Below, one piece after another: positions 13,484-21,999 of a stretch of DNA of 44,388 bases. The notes below the pieces were generated by a model. That model did not search any database, was not told the origin of the DNA, and saw only the letters and a program-made list of their open reading frames with translations. A program made the position numbers and the translations under genes. Every line of letters begins with the position of its first letter. The stretch's first letter is position 1. This DNA comes from a virus, in the IMG/VR virus record IMGVR_UViG_3300009285_005276, positions 1 through 44,388 of that record; one strand, given 5' to 3'.

Positions 13484-13717
13484 ATGAGTAAATATAAATC
13501 TAATAATGCGCAAGAGTTTTTAAAATCATTCTTTTCGAAGGAAGAAAAAAGAGAAGTTAAAGAGGTAAACGGCTTTGTTTTAGTTAAGACAATACATGGA
13601 GTAACTGGACAAATTGTAATTATGGTTTATACAAAAGAATCTTTTAAAAAGTATCAAGATTATAATGATTTAAGTTTGGAACAAAAACATTTTTTTTCAA
13701 TAATCAATGAAGAATAA
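13484..13717 (+). CDS. Unknown protein (77 residues)
   Basis: MSKYKSNNAQEFLKSFFSKE, then a Lys/Glu-rich segment, then a beta-like core (GFVLVKTIHGVTGQIVIMVY) and a helical end. A strong AAAGGAG sequence lies upstream. It overlaps the next gene by 11 nt. No known motif. It opens a five-gene set of small early proteins (13484-15154). Confidence 0.5.
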   Translation: MSKYKSNNAQEFLKSFFSKEEKREVKEVNGFVLVKTIHGVTGQIVIMVYTKESFKKYQDYNDLSLEQKHFFSIINEE

Positions 13718-13931
13718 CATTCATTCTGAATTACATTACATAGCTGAAGAAGTTTCTAAATTCGTCGGCGAACCTAAACGTTTTGCCATGTATTTAGGAA
13801 TTATAAAGAAACTAGGAAAAGATAAGACATGGCAGATAATATCCGAAATGAAACAGAATGGCGATATTAAAAATAGAGCCAAGTATTTCATGGGTTGTTA
13901 TCGTAATAGTAGACTTGACAAACAGACTTAA
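13707..13931 (+). CDS. Unknown helical protein (74 residues)
   Basis: The start overlaps the end of the previous gene. The sequence is helical and basic: EEVSKFVGEPKRFAMYLGII, then KNRAKYFMGCYRNSRL. The KNRAKYFMG-x-x-RN ending resembles C-terminal tails seen in some phage replication-region proteins, but the match is weak. No catalytic motif. Translational coupling to its neighbour is likely. Confidence 0.5.
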   Translation: MKNNIHSELHYIAEEVSKFVGEPKRFAMYLGIIKKLGKDKTWQIISEMKQNGDIKNRAKYFMGCYRNSRLDKQT

Positions 13932-13949
13932 TAGGAATATACTCCATAT

Positions 13950-14240
13950 ATGAATGACTTAAAAATAACTATTGCTAGAAGTTTCTCTAGGAAATTAAAC
14001 CTAGGAAACTATCAGACTGCTGATTTTTTTGCTTCTTACTCCCAAGAGATATTAGCCACTTCAGGTAAAGAGATAGTCAAAGCTCTATCCAACTCTTTGC
14101 ATAAAATGGCTAGAGAAGACGTTGAGCATGAAATTGCCGAGTTTAAAAAAGAGAAAATAAAGGCCGAAAAGCTGGATAAAGCAAAACTCGACGTAAAAAT
14201 AGATTTAGGGTCAGAACCATTAATAGATGAACAACAATAA
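13950..14240 (+). CDS. Unknown phage protein with SFSRKLNLGNY motif
   Basis: 96 residues. ITIARSFSRKLNLGNYQTAD then FFASYSQEI is a short conserved-looking block of a kind found in hypothetical proteins next to phage recombination genes. The C-terminal half is a Lys/Glu coiled coil (EFKKEKIKAEKLDKAKLDVK). It precedes the OB-like 107-residue gene by 6 nt. A single-strand DNA or recombination accessory role is possible but not shown. Confidence 0.5.
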   Translation: MNDLKITIARSFSRKLNLGNYQTADFFASYSQEILATSGKEIVKALSNSLHKMAREDVEHEIAEFKKEKIKAEKLDKAKLDVKIDLGSEPLIDEQQ

Positions 14241-14246
14241 TAACTT

Positions 14247-14570
14247 ATGAAAGTAAAAATAGATTCGCAATACGTCATTCCTCATCAGGACGTTAAAAAC
14301 GATGAGTTAATGGAGATTTTAGATGAAGGAGTAGAAGAGCCGAATAAATTTAAAGAAGGGACATTGAGGTTAGTTTTAACTGTATCAGTGCCAAATGGGG
14401 AGATTAAAAAACTGTCTATAAACAAAACTTCTAAAACCAATTTAATCCAAGCCCTAGGAGATGAAACTGAAGCATGGGTTGGTAAAAAGGTCAGAGCCAA
14501 TATAGTCAAACAGCAAGTAGGCAAGGAATTAAAAGACGTAATTATCTTAACTGTTCCGCAGAATCAATGA
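14247..14570 (+). CDS. Unknown beta-rich protein, possible nucleic-acid binder
   Basis: 107 residues. The core GTLRLVLTVSVPNGEIKKLS, INKTSKTNLIQALG, and TEAWVGKKVRANIVKQQVGK alternates strands in a way that suggests a small OB-like barrel, with a KTSK...W-x-GKKV pattern. It ends TVPQNQ and its TGA overlaps the ATG of the next gene. It has no Cys. Fold assignment is inferred by eye. Confidence 0.5.
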   Translation: MKVKIDSQYVIPHQDVKNDELMEILDEGVEEPNKFKEGTLRLVLTVSVPNGEIKKLSINKTSKTNLIQALGDETEAWVGKKVRANIVKQQVGKELKDVIILTVPQNQ

Positions 14571-15154
14571 TGAAAATATCAGACTTAAATCCGCAGGAAA
14601 TATATCAGGCATGGCGAGAAGCCAAAGAAATTAAGCACACTAACCTTAATCTTGATTTGGAGTTGGCTAAAAAGTTGATTTATTTGCATAAAGATAAACG
14701 TTACAGGGTTATTACTGGAAATGGCAAATCAACGTGGATGGAATTTTTAGGAGACCCCGAATTTCAATTATCTTATGAGAAAGCAAGGAGAATAATGCGG
14801 ATTTATGAAGTGTATATTGAGAAGTTTCAAATACCGGAAAATGAAATTTACGGCATAGACCAGCGTTCTTTATTGAATTTAATTTCAGTGGTTAATAAAG
14901 ACAATGTTAGGGAGTGGTTATTAAAAGCCAAAAATTTATCCCGAACCGATTTACAAAGAGAATTAAAATTCGGGGACGTGGACGCAATGACGTGCGAACA
15001 TGAGTTTAAGAAAACACAGGAAATTTCCGAATGTCCTAAATGCGGAGAAGTTAAAAGAAGAAAATTAGTCGAGTGCGAAAATTGCGGAGGGCTATGTAAT
15101 AGGGAATGCGATAATTGCGACGTTTGTAATACTTCACCAGAAACGGGAAATTAA
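14567..15154 (+). CDS. Early protein with C-terminal cysteine-rich zinc module
   Basis: 195 residues. The N-terminal 140 residues are helical and resemble phage DNA-binding regulators (STWMEFLGDPEFQLSYEKAR then RIMRIYEVYI). The C-terminus has a dense Cys set: CEHEF, ECPKCGEVKRR, then CENCGGLCNRECDNCDVC, consistent with two zinc knuckles. The ATG at 14567 overlaps the upstream stop (ATGA); a second ATG follows at once. A DNA-binding role is inferred. Confidence 0.55.
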   Translation: MMKISDLNPQEIYQAWREAKEIKHTNLNLDLELAKKLIYLHKDKRYRVITGNGKSTWMEFLGDPEFQLSYEKARRIMRIYEVYIEKFQIPENEIYGIDQRSLLNLISVVNKDNVREWLLKAKNLSRTDLQRELKFGDVDAMTCEHEFKKTQEISECPKCGEVKRRKLVECENCGGLCNRECDNCDVCNTSPETGN

Positions 15155-15168
15155 AATAATAAATAACT

Positions 15169-15504
15169 ATGAATAAAACACACTTACAAGGGGATATAGG
15201 ATTAAAATTTATTACAAAAGAAGAATTTGAATCCATTAAAGGTGAAATCCAAAAACACAACGGTGAATTTGTGCTCGCTTTAGGTGAAACTACTGGACAC
15301 GCCCATCGTTTAAAAGTTAAAGAACCAGAGCAAATGGTCGTTATAAAAGACGCGTTAGGAAATCTTTATATCCAACTTTTAGAACCGGGAACTCTTACAC
15401 ATGAGGAGCACGGGACTCATGTAATTAAACCGAGTTATAGGAAATTAGAGCACGAAAGGGAGCACGATTATTTCAGCTTAGAAACCAGAAACGTTATAGA
15501 CTAA
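15169..15504 (+). CDS. Small beta-rich protein, partner of the DUF6745-like gene
   Basis: 111 residues. Landmarks are LALGETTGHAHRLK and TLTHEEHGTHVIKPSYRKLE then HEREHDYFSLET. The GExTGHAH and HEEHG motifs occur in a family repeatedly encoded directly beside DUF6745-type proteins. The many His residues could bind metal. It lies 5 nt upstream of the DUF6745-like gene, suggesting a functional pair. Function is unknown. Confidence 0.55.
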   Translation: MNKTHLQGDIGLKFITKEEFESIKGEIQKHNGEFVLALGETTGHAHRLKVKEPEQMVVIKDALGNLYIQLLEPGTLTHEEHGTHVIKPSYRKLEHEREHDYFSLETRNVID

Positions 15505-15509
15505 TTGAT

Positions 15510-16679
15510 ATGGAAAAAATAGAAAAACTCACAAAAGAACAAGAAGCCGCAATACCCGCGTATCGAGATATGTGGATTAAAAAAGGGCTTCAAACTGGAG
15601 AAACAGACTGGGATACTTTTGATAAATATATGCCCATTTGTTATGAAAAAGCTGGATTAAAATATCCAACTAGAGTTGTACGAGTTAATTCACCTTTAGT
15701 TGGAGGATTAGCCTCTAGTATTGCAAGTAGAATTTTAAATAAAGAAAAAGGAGCTGTCAGAGAAGCTGTCGGAGGAGCTGTCGACGAAGCTGTCGTAAGA
15801 GCTGTCAGAGGAGCTGTCAGAGAAGCTGTCGTAGGAGCTGTCGACGAAGCTGTCGGAGTAGCTGTCAGAGTAGCTGTCAGAGGAGCTGTCGACGAAGCTG
15901 TCGTAGGAGCTGTCAGAGAAGCTGTCAGAGAAACTGTCGACGAAGCTGTCGTAAGAGCTGTCAGAGAAGCTGTCAGAGAAACTGTTGGAGAGGCAAAATT
16001 AAATTGGCATTATTGGCTCGGAGGACAATTTTGGGTCGGAGGTTGGTATTGGGGAGCATCTTTTGTTAATTTCTTTTTTGATGTTTGTAAATTAGAATTA
16101 TCGAAAGACATTATGGAACGAGCTGAAGCATACAGAAAAGTATGCGAATCAGTAAATTATATTTGGCCAAATACAGATTTTGTAATGGTTTGTGCGCGGC
16201 CAATTAAAATAACCAGAAATAACCAAGGTAGACTTCATTCAGATACAGAAAAAGCCATTGAATATCCTGATAGCTGGGGTTTGTATCTTTTAAATGGCGT
16301 TCGCTTTTCCGAAGAACTGTGGACAAAAGTAGTATCAAAAAAAATGCCATTTGAGGAAATTCTTGCCATTAAAGATATAGACCAAAGAACACAAGCAATG
16401 AAATACGGAGATATAGCAGAGTTTCTTAAACACACAAAATCAGAATTGCTTTCTTCTAAGAGAATACATCGCACAAAATATGAACTTTGGAAAACACCAA
16501 AAGAAGCAGAGATTTTTACGGTAGATGCTTATCATTGTGTTTATAAAGACCCCGCGACTAATTTAACTTATATGTCTGGTGTCGCACCGGAAATTGGAGT
16601 TAAAGGAGATGTTGTCGAAGCAATGGGTTGGAAGAGAAATATGAGCGGTGAAGAATTTTTAGAAGCTATTTATAAATAA
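15510..16679 (+). CDS. DUF6745-like protein with internal V-x-x-A repeat
   Basis: 389 residues. Residues about 1-78 are an N-terminal helical region, then 76 residues made of 19 tetrads V-x-x-A, then a conserved C-terminal domain: LGGQFWVGGWYWGASFVNFF, ERAEAYRKVCESVNYIWPNT, SWGLYLLNGVRFSEELWTKV and DIDQRTQAMKYGDIAEFL. The C-terminal block fits the DUF6745 family, common in actinobacterial and phage genomes and lacking a known function. The tetrad region is probably a long amphipathic helix. It is coupled to the upstream 111-residue gene. Confidence 0.65.
   Translation: MEKIEKLTKEQEAAIPAYRDMWIKKGLQTGETDWDTFDKYMPICYEKAGLKYPTRVVRVNSPLVGGLASSIASRILNKEKGAVREAVGGAVDEAVVRAVRGAVREAVVGAVDEAVGVAVRVAVRGAVDEAVVGAVREAVRETVDEAVVRAVREAVRETVGEAKLNWHYWLGGQFWVGGWYWGASFVNFFFDVCKLELSKDIMERAEAYRKVCESVNYIWPNTDFVMVCARPIKITRNNQGRLHSDTEKAIEYPDSWGLYLLNGVRFSEELWTKVVSKKMPFEEILAIKDIDQRTQAMKYGDIAEFLKHTKSELLSSKRIHRTKYELWKTPKEAEIFTVDAYHCVYKDPATNLTYMSGVAPEIGVKGDVVEAMGWKRNMSGEEFLEAIYK
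15756..15983 (+). repeat. 12-nt tandem repeat (19 units) inside the DUF6745-like gene
   Basis: Nineteen in-frame 12-base units of the form GTC-NNN-NNN-GCT (variants GTCAGAGAAGCT, GTCGACGAAGCT, GTCGTAAGAGCT) encode V-x-x-A. Units are shuffled in higher-order blocks, as expected from slippage or unequal recombination. Confidence 0.9.
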
Positions 16680-16771
16680 ATTATTAGGGTTTATTTCTTG
16701 CGGAAAAGACGATTATTTAGCAACAATTAATGGAAAATTACTTTAACCTTCATTAACTAAAGAATAGAGAT

Positions 16772-17140
16772 ATGAAAGAAGAAAACATGAAAGACCTCAA
16801 AAGTGAAATCCTAAAGATTTTCCGAGATAGATTTATTACACGAATCAAAGCTAGCAACGAACGTTATATTGGTGAAGTGTTTGATGAAATTGAATCCTTT
16901 CTCTCCGAATCAATGGAGAAAATAAAACTAGCGGCGTTCACGGACGGCTACAATTCCAAGATTCAGGATTATGAGGAAATTAAAGCTGGGGAACGGGCTC
17001 GGATTATCAAGATTGCAGAGGGGATGAAAAAAGAACAACTAGATAAAAATGACCCAGATAATTACGGCGCGTGTTACGCGATTGGAGGTTTCAACGATGC
17101 TCTCAATCAAGTTATCAAGAAAATATCTGAAGAAGTATAA
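16772..17140 (+). CDS. Unknown helical protein (122 residues)
   Basis: MKEENMKDLKSEILKIFRDR and a continuous charged helix pattern to residue 85, ending GGFNDALNQVIKKISEEV. A second Met at codon 6 is an alternative start. Its TAA overlaps the ATG of the glycosyltransferase by 1 nt, so it belongs to that operon. No motif; probably a coiled-coil protein. Confidence 0.5.
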   Translation: MKEENMKDLKSEILKIFRDRFITRIKASNERYIGEVFDEIESFLSESMEKIKLAAFTDGYNSKIQDYEEIKAGERARIIKIAEGMKKEQLDKNDPDNYGACYAIGGFNDALNQVIKKISEEV

Positions 17141-18399
17141 TGAATAACACGAAAACAATCGGCATTTTGACCACCTTTTACAACCTAGACGCAGGTTACA
17201 GCTTGGTGAGTGTTTGCAAAGACCAGCTTACTGCTTTGGTTAAGAACGGCTATAAAACAGTCCTATTCGTTCTCCCCTCTTTTAAGGACGACGACAAAGT
17301 GCCAGAAGGAGTAGAAATACGAAAAATAGTCCCGCAGTTGATTTTAGAGCCTTACAAAGGATTGGAATTTCCCTCCCACTGGAAAGAGGACACAAAAAAA
17401 GCGCAGGAGATGTTTGAAGCAAATATGCAAGATATAGACATTCTTATCTGCCATGATATTTTCTTTATTGATACGTTCATTCCGTATAACATCGCTTTAC
17501 GAGATGCCTTACCTCAACTTAAATGCAAAGTATTGGCATGGGTTCATTCAGCTCCCTCTAAGAGGGAAGATTTAAAAAATAATCCCCATGCTTCACGCTT
17601 TTCTTTAAACGACCCTACTGGAAGAATTAAATTAGTTTATTTAAATCACGATAAAGTGCAGGAGTTAGCCGAGATGTACGGAGCATGGATGAAAGATGTA
17701 AGAGTGGTGCATAATGCGAGAGATGTTCGGACTTTCTGGGATTTAGACCCGCTTGTGTTAAGACTGATAGAAAATTACAACTTACTCGACGCTGATATTA
17801 TTTCCGTATATCCCCTTTCTACTCCCCGCATGATTTCAGGCAAAGGGTTGGATAAAGTGATTAAGATACATTCCAAATTAAAAGAATTAGGTTATAAAGT
17901 AAGATTAATAGTCCCGAACGCTCATGCCAACGCTTCCCGCGACCAGAAGATGATTGCGGACACAATGGTTTGGGCGGCGGATAGAAACATAAACCATGAA
18001 GAACTCATCTTTACGTCGCAGGAAGGAGAAGAGTACCAACTCGGAGTCTCACCCAAAGTCGTGTCGGACTTGTTCCGACTTAGTAACATCTTTATCTTTC
18101 CTACCGTTTCCGAAAACTCCTCGCTCGTTTTACTTGAAGCCATGTTGTCGGGGAATTTATTGGCTCTTAATAAACGAGTTGGTACGCTCTTGGAACATGC
18201 TGGAGAACAAGCCCTTTATATTGACTTTGAATATCGAGAACCGAAAGAAGAAAATGAAAGATATTATCTCGACTTGGCTAAAATCATCTCCAGCCAATTT
18301 GAAATAAACAAATCTTTGCAAGTAAAACGTCGAGCATTAAAAACCTATAATTATGATAATATCTTTAAGAAGGAAATAGAAAGACTTTTTTTTGAATAG
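17140..18399 (+). CDS. GT-B family (GT4-like) glycosyltransferase
   Basis: 419 residues. The N-terminal domain begins with a Rossmann strand (TIGILTTFYNLDAGYSLVSV). The C-terminal domain carries KGLDKVIKIHSKLKELGYKV (typical of the nucleotide-sugar domain) and SNIFIFPTVSENSSLVLLEA then MLSGNLLAL, the E-x7-E-type motif of GT4 enzymes. It transfers a sugar from a nucleotide-sugar donor; the acceptor is unknown. It starts a plus-strand block (17140-20974) of two glycosyltransferases and a methyltransferase, which pairs functionally with the minus-strand sugar cluster at 36-44 kb. Confidence 0.8.
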   Translation: MNNTKTIGILTTFYNLDAGYSLVSVCKDQLTALVKNGYKTVLFVLPSFKDDDKVPEGVEIRKIVPQLILEPYKGLEFPSHWKEDTKKAQEMFEANMQDIDILICHDIFFIDTFIPYNIALRDALPQLKCKVLAWVHSAPSKREDLKNNPHASRFSLNDPTGRIKLVYLNHDKVQELAEMYGAWMKDVRVVHNARDVRTFWDLDPLVLRLIENYNLLDADIISVYPLSTPRMISGKGLDKVIKIHSKLKELGYKVRLIVPNAHANASRDQKMIADTMVWAADRNINHEELIFTSQEGEEYQLGVSPKVVSDLFRLSNIFIFPTVSENSSLVLLEAMLSGNLLALNKRVGTLLEHAGEQALYIDFEYREPKEENERYYLDLAKIISSQFEINKSLQVKRRALKTYNYDNIFKKEIERLFFE

Positions 18400-18414
18400 T
18401 TCTTTGGAGGTTAT

Positions 18415-18576
18415 ATGAAAACAATTTGGGAGCATTGCGCCAAATGGCTAGTTTGCGGAAGATGTAACTGTTACATAACATCACAACCAAAACGCAAAAT
18501 GTTTGGTGGATGGTGGCATAAACATTGTGCTGAAGATTATACTGCACACTTAAAAAAGATGATGGGGAGGTTTTAA
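18415..18576 (+). CDS. Small Cys-rich protein (53 residues)
   Basis: MKTIWEHCAKWLVCGRCNCY, then MFGGWWHKHCAEDY and KKMMGRF. CGRCNC and HKHC could bind one zinc ion. A good TTGGAGG Shine-Dalgarno sequence lies 4-5 nt before the ATG. It sits in the gap between the glycosyltransferase and the methyltransferase and is missed by length filters. The methyltransferase downstream also starts with a CxxC motif, so the two could be related zinc modules. Confidence 0.5.
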   Translation: MKTIWEHCAKWLVCGRCNCYITSQPKRKMFGGWWHKHCAEDYTAHLKKMMGRF

Positions 18577-18607
18577 CACTTCCCTATCACCACTAATTAT
18601 AATAAAT

Positions 18608-19666
18608 ATGACAACTTTTCTACTTAACAAAAAATGTGAACGTTGTAATACTCCCTTGCCGGATGAATTCGTTAATTTGCTTTGCTATGACGACTACAAT
18701 AAATCCATAGAAGAAGCAGAGAAAAGAAAAATGGAATTAAAAGAACAGGCTATCGCGGAGGTTAAAAAAGTGCCTGACTCACAGTTAAATAACGTGGAGG
18801 AAATTAAGCCGATAGGGGATTCTAAACCTGCTGACAACATTGAGGCCTTTCCTTCTGCCCCTTTGGTCAGCAGGTTTGGCATCCTCGACCCTGACTACCA
18901 AGAAAATCCGGAGATGGATGATAAAGACCAGATTTTAGCGAACCTCGCTCAATTTATTGGTTCGCATAGAGACGCAGATAATCCCAAAGGAGCGAAACAT
19001 GGGATTCTTTTATATTACCCGCAACGTAATATGTATTCTTTTATAAAGAATTACTGCATGAAAAAAGTAATAGCTCACCCGCAATACCCGAAATATTTTT
19101 GGAAACCGAAAATTGTGGACGTTGGCTGTGGTTCAGGAACTGGAGCAAATATTTTATCGCAAGAAGCTGATTTTGTTTGGGGCATTGATAAGAATAGTTT
19201 TTCCATTGAGTTTGCAAAAGAGGCTTTTACGAGAGAGAAAAATAACATTTTCTATTCCTCTCAACTTACTTTTGACCAGTTCAATATCATGGAAGATACT
19301 AGAGAAACTCTAAAGTTTGATATTGTGGTGGCGATTGAAGTAATAGAGCATATTTACGATACAGATAAATTCTTACGGGCTTTGATAAATAAATTCACCA
19401 AGAGAGATAAAAAAGGAAACTGTCATATATTAAACGAGCCGACAGAGTTTTTCTTTTCAACTCCTAACAGAAATTTCAGGAAGATTAAAAAAGATAAACC
19501 AGATAATCCCTACCATGTTCGTGAGTATCGTTCACAAGAACTTGTTGCCTATCTCCGCAACTATTTTGAGGAAGTAAAAATATATAACCAGAAAGGAGAG
19601 CCTGTTCCAGAAGATACTGTCGCAGATGAAGTGGTTTTATTACATTGTTGGCATCCTAAAATATGA
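18608..19666 (+). CDS. SAM-dependent methyltransferase with N-terminal zinc motif
   Basis: 352 residues. Residues 9-35 hold CERCNTPLPDEFVNLLCYDD, a small zinc-like element, followed by a charged linker. The catalytic domain shows motif I IVDVGCGSGTGANILSQ, post-I GIDKNS, motif for acidic pocket FDIVVAIEVIEHIYDT and later FFFSTPNRNF. This is a class I methyltransferase similar to those acting on glycans or small molecules. Located between two glycosyltransferases, it probably methylates a sugar. Confidence 0.75.
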   Translation: MTTFLLNKKCERCNTPLPDEFVNLLCYDDYNKSIEEAEKRKMELKEQAIAEVKKVPDSQLNNVEEIKPIGDSKPADNIEAFPSAPLVSRFGILDPDYQENPEMDDKDQILANLAQFIGSHRDADNPKGAKHGILLYYPQRNMYSFIKNYCMKKVIAHPQYPKYFWKPKIVDVGCGSGTGANILSQEADFVWGIDKNSFSIEFAKEAFTREKNNIFYSSQLTFDQFNIMEDTRETLKFDIVVAIEVIEHIYDTDKFLRALINKFTKRDKKGNCHILNEPTEFFFSTPNRNFRKIKKDKPDNPYHVREYRSQELVAYLRNYFEEVKIYNQKGEPVPEDTVADEVVLLHCWHPKI

Positions 19667-19675
19667 GGCTTTCTT

Positions 19676-20974
19676 ATGAGTAGTTCAACTGATAAAATTC
19701 AAAAAGTAATAGATAAATTACAAAACGCCTTTGAAAACAGTCCTTACTATTTACAGATGAAAGATGGATATGAAAGAAACACTAATTTTAAAGATGATTT
19801 AATTTTATCTGTAATAATTCCTGCAAGAAATGAGTTTCCTAATATAGTACATACCATGTATTCTATCTGGCACGCATGGGAGGCTGACGGATTTGACCCT
19901 AAAGACATGGAAATAATCGTAGTTGATAACTGCTCAGCCAACTGGATGGACGCTAAATATGAATGGGAGAAGCCAGGGGACAGAGGAACTGTAACTTATT
20001 TAATGCCTAGAGGGGCATATCACGACAGACGTTGGCGGGTTTTATACGACCCTATTTGCGGCAATCATTCGGCTAGAAATAAAGGAGCAAGAATAGCGAG
20101 GGGAAAATATTTGTTCATCGGGGATGCTCATATGGCGTATGCTCCTGGCTTTTTTAAATACGGACTGAAGGCCTGCGAAGAATCTGGTGGGTTGGTTCAC
20201 GGTGGATTGAATTGGATGGGAGCTTTTGCTGAAGATGAAAATGATAATCGGACAGGACTACAATATACCCTAAAAATCGGGGAGGAATGGAAGGGGACTT
20301 GGAATAATTACAGACCAATAAATAATCATTGGTTTTATGTTCCCGCACAAGGTCATGCTTCAGTATTTGCTCAAAGAAAACAATTTTTAGATTTCGGCGG
20401 TTATCCCGACATTCACCGCACCTACGGCGGAGGGGAACTTTTTACAGATATGCTTTGGTGGATGTATGGTTCAACGGTCGCCGCAGAGCCTCGTTGTATT
20501 GCTTACCACTTAGCTTCAGGCAGAGGATATTCTTGGACGCACGACGATTATATAGAAAATGTTTTAGGTTGTTCATATGCTCTAGGTTGCGATGATTGGA
20601 GAGAAAGAACGTATATAAACTATTTAAGAAGGGGCAGAAAAGAAGTTATAGACGGAATGATGGAAAGAAGCGCAAAAGAACATCGGCCCAGAAGAGAGGA
20701 AATTGAAAAAAGAAGAACCAAAACTTTTAATGAAATAATAGTTGAACGTCCTTGGGACAAAATGAATCTCGAAATGCTAAATGCAAAGAATTCTTCAATG
20801 CTCGTGTTTCACCCAACTTGGCTTAATCTTTTAAAAAACTCATCTGAAATAGCTAAAGAAGCATATAGAAATTCTAAATATCAACCTCAATTAGAAGAAT
20901 TCATAAAAGAAAAACTTTGGGATTTTGTTTATAAGAAAGATGAATTTGATAAGAATAATTTACCGCAGATTTAA
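19676..20974 (+). CDS. GT2 family glycosyltransferase
   Basis: 432 residues. The GT-A core starts at about 40: LSVIIPARNEFPNIVHTMYS, then EIIVVDNCSANW, NKGARIARGKYLFIGDAHMA (DxH in place of DxD), and GGYPDIHRTYGGGELFTDML, a typical late acceptor/D motif. The C-terminal 130 residues are a helical extension rich in Arg/Lys. It is 9 nt downstream of the methyltransferase, so it is in the same operon. Donor and acceptor are unknown. Confidence 0.78.
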   Translation: MSSSTDKIQKVIDKLQNAFENSPYYLQMKDGYERNTNFKDDLILSVIIPARNEFPNIVHTMYSIWHAWEADGFDPKDMEIIVVDNCSANWMDAKYEWEKPGDRGTVTYLMPRGAYHDRRWRVLYDPICGNHSARNKGARIARGKYLFIGDAHMAYAPGFFKYGLKACEESGGLVHGGLNWMGAFAEDENDNRTGLQYTLKIGEEWKGTWNNYRPINNHWFYVPAQGHASVFAQRKQFLDFGGYPDIHRTYGGGELFTDMLWWMYGSTVAAEPRCIAYHLASGRGYSWTHDDYIENVLGCSYALGCDDWRERTYINYLRRGRKEVIDGMMERSAKEHRPRREEIEKRRTKTFNEIIVERPWDKMNLEMLNAKNSSMLVFHPTWLNLLKNSSEIAKEAYRNSKYQPQLEEFIKEKLWDFVYKKDEFDKNNLPQI

Positions 20975-21391
20975 ATGAGGGCATTGTGCGTAATGGCCGC
21001 TAGCGAAATTACAGTTATGACAAAGAACTCTAAACCCAGGAGGATAATTATTTTTCATAAAAGACAGAATAAATATCACGCCACTTCTTGTATTTACAAT
21101 GGAATTATTTACCAATCCAAAAAGGAAGCTGCCTATGCACAAGAGCTTGACCTTAGAATCAAGGCGAAAGATATAAAAAGTTGGAAAAGGCAAGTTAAAA
21201 TAGACATTCGTATAAATGGAGAACATTGGCGCAACTATTACGTTGATTTTGAAGTAACCCATAATGACAACTCTATTGAATGGGTAGAGGTAAAAGGTTT
21301 TGAAACTGAAGTATGGAAAATGAAAAGAGACGCTTTAGAACTTACAATATTAAAAGAGCGGCCAGAGATTAGCTATACGGTTGTAAAATAA
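20975..21391 (+). CDS. DUF1064-like nuclease-fold protein
   Basis: Up to 138 residues; a start at 21017 (MTKNSKPRR) is also possible. The core YNGIIYQSKKEAAYAQELDL, then WKRQVKIDIRINGEHWRNYY, VDFEVTHNDNSIEWVEVKGF and TEVWKMKRDALEL fits DUF1064, a phage family with a PD-(D/E)xK-like arrangement: E in the KKEA helix, D in YVDF, and E-x-K in VEVKG. Such proteins may resolve or process phage DNA. It begins directly at the glycosyltransferase stop codon. Confidence 0.72.
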   Translation: MRALCVMAASEITVMTKNSKPRRIIIFHKRQNKYHATSCIYNGIIYQSKKEAAYAQELDLRIKAKDIKSWKRQVKIDIRINGEHWRNYYVDFEVTHNDNSIEWVEVKGFETEVWKMKRDALELTILKERPEISYTVVK

Positions 21392-21478
21392 TTACTCCTC
21401 CTCGTCTATTTCCTCATCGTCTATGAGAATTTCGTCAATGTCATTCTCATCAACTGAATCGTAATCTTCTTCAGACAT
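21392..21478 (-). CDS. Tiny acidic protein (28 residues)
   Basis: MSEEDYDSVDENDIDEILID then DEEIDEEE. Almost entirely Asp/Glu. It opens on the minus strand 6 nt after the transglycosylase stop. Such short acidic peptides could mimic DNA or be incidental. Low confidence because of length and composition. Confidence 0.3.
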   Translation of the reverse strand: MSEEDYDSVDENDIDEILIDDEEIDEEE

Positions 21479-21484
21479 TTATTT

Positions 21485-21925
21485 TTAATTAAGCCAACAT
21501 TGGGCGGCTGAACTTGACCAAGGATTCAAGCCTTCCTTATCATATATTTTCTTACCACAATTCAGATTGTCAATAGGGTCAAGGACATCACCTTTGCACT
21601 GGTAGGCGTTCCAAGTTCCGTCAATTATTTGCATCAGTCCTTTAGCTGAACTAAAAGCGTTCTTGGCTTGTGGATTCCAGCCAGATTCACACGAAATTAT
21701 CTTATTGATTATATTTACGTCTTTTCCAAATAGTTTCGTTATAAGCGATTGTAGTGCGTCTAGCGTTGTTTTAGGAGCTTCTTCCGTCTTTGCATAGGCT
21801 ATAAAATCAGTAGAATCAGCTATTTTCTGATTAGACAATAAGTAAATACTATGAGCAATAAGGGGGACTAGGAATAGGCTTCCTATCACAATCAAGATAA
21901 TCAGGATAAATGTCTTTTTCTTCAT
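21485..21925 (-). CDS. Lytic transglycosylase (SLT-like), membrane-anchored
   Basis: 146 residues from MKKKTFILIILIVIGSLFLV, a signal-anchor of about 20 residues. The catalytic domain has E80 in SCESGWNPQAKN, then SSAKGLMQIIDGTWNAY and the late NCGKKIYDKEG. ESGWNP and GLMQI are the classic SLT motifs. It cleaves the glycan strands of peptidoglycan. An upstream ATG at 21952 exists but lies inside a hairpin, so the internal start is favoured. It belongs to the lysis block with the amidase and the holin-like gene. Confidence 0.85.
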   Translation of the reverse strand: MKKKTFILIILIVIGSLFLVPLIAHSIYLLSNQKIADSTDFIAYAKTEEAPKTTLDALQSLITKLFGKDVNIINKIISCESGWNPQAKNAFSSAKGLMQIIDGTWNAYQCKGDVLDPIDNLNCGKKIYDKEGLNPWSSSAAQCWLN

Positions 21926-21936
21926 AAAATCAGAAA

Positions 21937-21956
21937 TCGTGTGGTTTAACACACGA
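21937..21956 (-). promoter_or_regulatory. Hairpin before the transglycosylase start codon
   Basis: TCGTGTG-GTTTAA-CACACGA: a perfect 7-bp stem with a 6-nt loop, extended outward by GAA/TTC after one mismatch. It ends about 11 nt before the ATG at 21925 and could control translation of the lysis enzyme. There is no T-run on either side, so it is not a normal terminator. Confidence 0.45.
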
Positions 21957-21999
21957 CTTCTTTAATTATCCTTATTTATTTTTTATTCGGTCAAGGTAT

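Noticed and set aside
15756-15983. Possible CRISPR array
   Set aside because: Units are 12-nt, directly adjacent and in frame within a protein gene; there are no spacers or cas genes.
16680-16771. Short frame ending GKDDYLATINGKLL after the DUF6745-like gene
   Set aside because: It has no start codon or ribosome site, and the DUF6745-like gene already has a sensible end, so a frameshifted extension is not supported.
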